From: Paenibacillus sp. EZ-K15
GTDB taxonomy: Bacteria; Bacillota; Bacilli; Paenibacillales; Paenibacillaceae
Assembly (NCBI RefSeq): GCF_002573715.1
Contig: NZ_PDHM01000021.1
Span: 62,001 to 126,000 of the forward strand
Length of the DNA: 64,000 nucleotides
Direction: 5' to 3'
The translations under genes and the position numbers were made by a program. The number at the start of each line of letters is the position of its first letter. Within the stretch, counting starts at the first letter, position 1. Below the pieces are notes generated by a model that saw nothing but the letters and a program-made list of their open reading frames with translations, was not told where the DNA came from and did no database searches. This document shows, in pieces, positions 61,495 to 64,000 of this stretch.

Positions 61495-62391
61495 TTATCC
61501 CTTGATCGAGCCGATCATTACGCCCTTAACAAAGTACTTTTGAAGGAAAGGATACAAAATCAGCAGCGGCAGACTGGATACAATGATGACACCGTATTTG
61601 ATCAGCTCCGTAACTCGCATCTTCGCTGCGTAGGACTCCACGTCCACCATCATGCCGGAGTTCACCTGATTCTGGACGAGAATGTTGCGAAGCACGAGTT
61701 GCAGCGGATATCTACTTTCGTCATTCAAATAGATCAAAGCATCAAAGAAACCGTTCCAGAAACCGACGACATGATACAGCACCATGACGGCTAAAATGGA
61801 CTTGGATAAAGGCAATACAATGCTCCAAAAAAATCGGGTGTTGGAACAACCGTCAATCGAAGCAGCTTCCCACATTTCATCAGGTATAGAGGACTGGAAA
61901 AAAGTCCTTACGATAATGACATTCATGATGCCGCCGGCACCTGGGATCACAAGTGCCCAGATCGTGTTCAGCATGTGAAGATCCTTGATTAACAAATACG
62001 TAGGGATCAACCCGCCGCTAAAAAACATGGTGATCAATAAAAACCACATGATAACAGGTCTTCCAACCAGATCCTTACGGGCTAACGGATAAGCGGCAAA
62101 TACGGTAACCGCTACTCCGATCAAGGTTCCAATACCCGCGTACAACAGGGAGTTGGCATACCCGATCCAAATGGAGGAGTCGTTGAATATTCGTTCATAG
62201 CCATCGAGCGTGAAGCCCTTGGGAAATAACCATACTTCCCCCGAATAGATTAGATTGGGATCACTGAATGAAGCAATCAGCACAAAATACAGCGGAAATA
62301 ATACGATCAGCATAACTACGGTCAAGAAGAAATAGTTGATGGCATCGAACCATGCGTCTCCTCTGCTTTTTCTCTTTAATAATTGGTTCAA
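61495..62391 (-). CDS. carbohydrate ABC transporter permease, LplC type
   Basis: A protein of 298 residues starting at a TTG (62391) behind GGGGGGA. It has six membrane helices, the EAA loop EMWEAASIDGCSNTRFFWSIVLPLSKSILAVM, and the end LLILYPFLQKYFVKGVMIGSIKG. It is a homologue of the permease at 36005 and pairs with the LplB-type gene 12 bases upstream. No ATPase is encoded in the operon. Confidence 0.92.
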   Translation of the reverse strand: MNQLLKRKSRGDAWFDAINYFFLTVVMLIVLFPLYFVLIASFSDPNLIYSGEVWLFPKGFTLDGYERIFNDSSIWIGYANSLLYAGIGTLIGVAVTVFAAYPLARKDLVGRPVIMWFLLITMFFSGGLIPTYLLIKDLHMLNTIWALVIPGAGGIMNVIIVRTFFQSSIPDEMWEAASIDGCSNTRFFWSIVLPLSKSILAVMVLYHVVGFWNGFFDALIYLNDESRYPLQLVLRNILVQNQVNSGMMVDVESYAAKMRVTELIKYGVIIVSSLPLLILYPFLQKYFVKGVMIGSIKG

Positions 62392-62403
62392 AGTGAATCC
62401 CCC

Positions 62404-63360
62404 CTACCAAAGACTGGTTTCCGTTAATTTTTTGGCGATCCGGTTGACGGTTACAATCAGGATGATATTGATGACGGAGTTAAACAGCCCGACGGCCGTG
62501 GAAAAGCTGTACTGCGCCTTCTGAATCCCCAATTCATATACATAGGTCGGAATAATATTCGAAGTCGCATAGTTCAGATCGCTTTGCATAAGAAATGCTT
62601 TCTCGAAACCGATGCTCATGACGTTCCCGAGTGCGAGAATTAACAGAATGACAATGGTTGGCAAGATGGACGGAATGTCCACGTACCATACACGCTTCCA
62701 TTTACTTGCTCCATCCATAATCGCGGCTTCATGCAGTTCGGGATTAACCCCAGCAAGCGCAGCCAGATATATAATCGTGGCGAAACCGGTCTCTTGCCAT
62801 ATGCCTGACAAAATGTACAATGGACGGAACCATCCCTCGTCAGCCATGAATAGAATGGGTTCTCCACCGAACCAGGTAATGATGAGGTTCACGAGACCAC
62901 TGTTTGGCGATAAAAAAACATGCAGCATACCGACGAGCACAACGGTAGAAATAAAGTGCGGTGCATAAATGACGGTCTGGATAAATTTCTTGTATCGCTT
63001 GCCCAGCATCTGATTCAGCATGATCGCGATAATAATCGGAGCCGGGAAGCTGAACACAAGCGATAGAAAACTGAGTGTTAGCGTATTTTTCATGATGGTC
63101 CAGAAGTTATAAGAATTAAAAAAATCAATAAAATGCTGGAAACCCACCCATTCGCTGCCCCAAATGCCCTGGCTCGGTGAAAAATCCTTAAATGCAATTT
63201 GTACTCCGTACATCGGATAGTACTTGAACAGGAGGTAAACCAGAATGATCGGCAGCAGGAACAGATACAGCTCATAGTTGCGTTTGACTCGACTCCAAGT
63301 TTTATGATTTTCTTTGATCAAGGGTTGTTCTCCCCCGGAATCTCGTGAAATCACCGTCAT
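62404..63360 (-). CDS. carbohydrate ABC transporter permease, LplB type
   Basis: A protein of 318 residues with six membrane helices, with YELYLFLLPIILVYLLFKYYPMYGVQIAFKDFSPSQG at the N-terminus, the EAA loop ELHEAAIMDGASKWKRVWYVDIPSILPTIVILLILALGN and the typical ending NRIAKKLTETSLW. AAAGGGAG precedes the ATG. It is the first structural gene of the operon, 33 bases downstream of the tandem operators. Confidence 0.92.
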   Translation of the reverse strand: MTVISRDSGGEQPLIKENHKTWSRVKRNYELYLFLLPIILVYLLFKYYPMYGVQIAFKDFSPSQGIWGSEWVGFQHFIDFFNSYNFWTIMKNTLTLSFLSLVFSFPAPIIIAIMLNQMLGKRYKKFIQTVIYAPHFISTVVLVGMLHVFLSPNSGLVNLIITWFGGEPILFMADEGWFRPLYILSGIWQETGFATIIYLAALAGVNPELHEAAIMDGASKWKRVWYVDIPSILPTIVILLILALGNVMSIGFEKAFLMQSDLNYATSNIIPTYVYELGIQKAQYSFSTAVGLFNSVINIILIVTVNRIAKKLTETSLW

Positions 63361-63392
63361 ACTCCCTTTCTTCGTAAAATAATTGCATGTTA

Positions 63393-63427
63393 TTGAAACG
63401 TTTCCAATTTAATTGAAACGTTTCCAA
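63393..63427. promoter_or_regulatory. tandem LacI-type operators of the fructan-type operon
   Basis: TTGAAACGTTTCCAA occurs at 63393-63407 and again at 63413-63427, 20 bases apart (two helix turns), each with the palindromic core GAAACGTTTC. They lie between the LacI gene (stop at 63538) and the first permease gene (start 63360), in the place for repression of the operon. CcpA binding is less likely, since the motif lacks the TG-CA ends. Confidence 0.8.
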
Positions 63428-63537
63428 TTTTCCATGAGAAAAACGTCACCCGGTTAATCCACCGGTGAAACAGCCGTGGCAGTTGATGTTTTTCCAATAC
63501 TTATTAAAGGGTAAAGCCTTTTTATTCTGAGGAACAA

Positions 63538-64000
63538 TCAAGTCGTTTCACCTTGTCTAAATATGACCGGAAGACGATAAACTTCCCGGTCCAATGTTTC
63601 GCCATCGATCTTTTTGTAGAGCAGCCGGATCGTCGTACGTGCCATCTCCTCTACAGGTTGTCTGATCGTTGACAATATCGGATGGAAATAAGGATGATCC
63701 TGAATCCCGTCATATCCGATGACCTTTACATCCTCTGGAACGCGAATGCCCAGCCTACCTGCTCTCTCGATATACTTGGCGGCGAACATATCCGTAATGG
63801 CAAAAATGCCGTCCACGTCCCGATACTCATTAAGAAACTCGCCATAATAGGCATCGTCGTCCACAACGGGGTCTGTCTTCTCATATACAACATAATCGAC
63901 TCCCATTGTTCTGGCCTCCTGAATGAAGCCTTCTTTCCGATTCATGGTTTCACTGAAAACGGAAGTGATGCTCCCCAAAAAGGCAGGTTTTCGGGATCCC
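63538..64000 (-). CDS. LacI-family regulator (partial, N-terminus beyond window)
   Basis: The visible 154 residues are the C-terminal half of a LacI effector domain: RKPAFLGSITSVFSETMNRKEGFIQEARTMGVDYVVYE, DGIFAITDMFAAKYIERAGRLGIRVPEDVKVIGYDG, LSTIRQPVEEMARTTIRLLYKKIDGE. The frame stays open to the window edge, so the HTH lies beyond 64000. It sits immediately upstream of, and in the same direction as, the importer operon, with the tandem GAAACGTTTC sites between. It is the likely sugar-responsive repressor. Confidence 0.88.
   Translation of the reverse strand, partial: GSRKPAFLGSITSVFSETMNRKEGFIQEARTMGVDYVVYEKTDPVVDDDAYYGEFLNEYRDVDGIFAITDMFAAKYIERAGRLGIRVPEDVKVIGYDGIQDHPYFHPILSTIRQPVEEMARTTIRLLYKKIDGETLDREVYRLPVIFRQGETT

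Overview
The window reads as a chromosomal stretch of a Paenibacillus-like member of the Bacillota. The reasons are the strong AGGAGG-type ribosome binding sites, GTG and TTG starts, a T-box leader before tyrS, an SR1P-like peptide, a 938-residue MalT/LuxR regulator, and several operons that each pair glycoside hydrolases with an LplB/LplC-type sugar importer. No rRNA, tRNA, CRISPR array or prophage was seen. The genus is an inference from gene style, not from a marker gene.

Layout. 1-2.4 kb: a MocR-type regulator (cut by the window edge) divergent from a GH43 glycosidase. 2.5-18 kb: mostly single genes of housekeeping or accessory type: a YczE membrane protein, an SdpR/SdpI pair, a GNAT enzyme, a TetR/MFS divergent pair, an RCC1-repeat secreted protein, a DUF1963 protein, two oxidoreductases and a WYL regulator with its SRPBCC partner. 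Two paralogous genes for a nuclease-fold plus winged-helix protein, each behind a similar hairpin leader, lie at 3.3 and 13.5 kb; the second is frameshifted. A repeat-rich gene-free kilobase follows it. 18-29.6 kb: the MalT-type regulator, an AraC regulator, a secreted beta-helix lyase-like protein, nitronate monooxygenase, tyrS with its T-box, a DrrAB-type ABC exporter and an ArsR-type regulator.

29.8-41.3 kb: a minus-strand pentose/arabinan-type operon (solute-binding lipoprotein, two permeases, GH2, aldose epimerase, GH2, secreted GH43), driven from a near-consensus promoter whose -35 box is overlapped by a cre-like site. A separate cytoplasmic GH43 lies upstream. 41.5-43.4 kb: TetR, DUF4180 and a SUMF1-domain protein. 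43.6-47.7 kb: a decaying galactonate locus: intact dgoD and KDPG-type aldolase, a broken 2-keto-3-deoxygluconate kinase, a beta-galactosidase remnant with an 11-base poly-C tract, and a divergent GntR regulator.

47.9-51.7 kb: a scar region with an IS3-family remnant, a serine hydrolase gene flanked by 45-bp direct repeats, and a LacI gene that has lost its DNA-binding half at one of those repeats. 51.8-64 kb: a minus-strand fructan-type operon: LacI regulator (cut by the window end), tandem operators, two permeases, a binding lipoprotein, a fructokinase fused to GH32, a LamG-GH32 protein with an altered nucleophile motif, a GH172 (DUF2961) protein and another GH32. The last four genes suggest intracellular breakdown of imported fructo-oligosaccharides or difructose dianhydrides. 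This operon and the paired nuclease-fold genes with leader RNAs are the best candidates for something undescribed.
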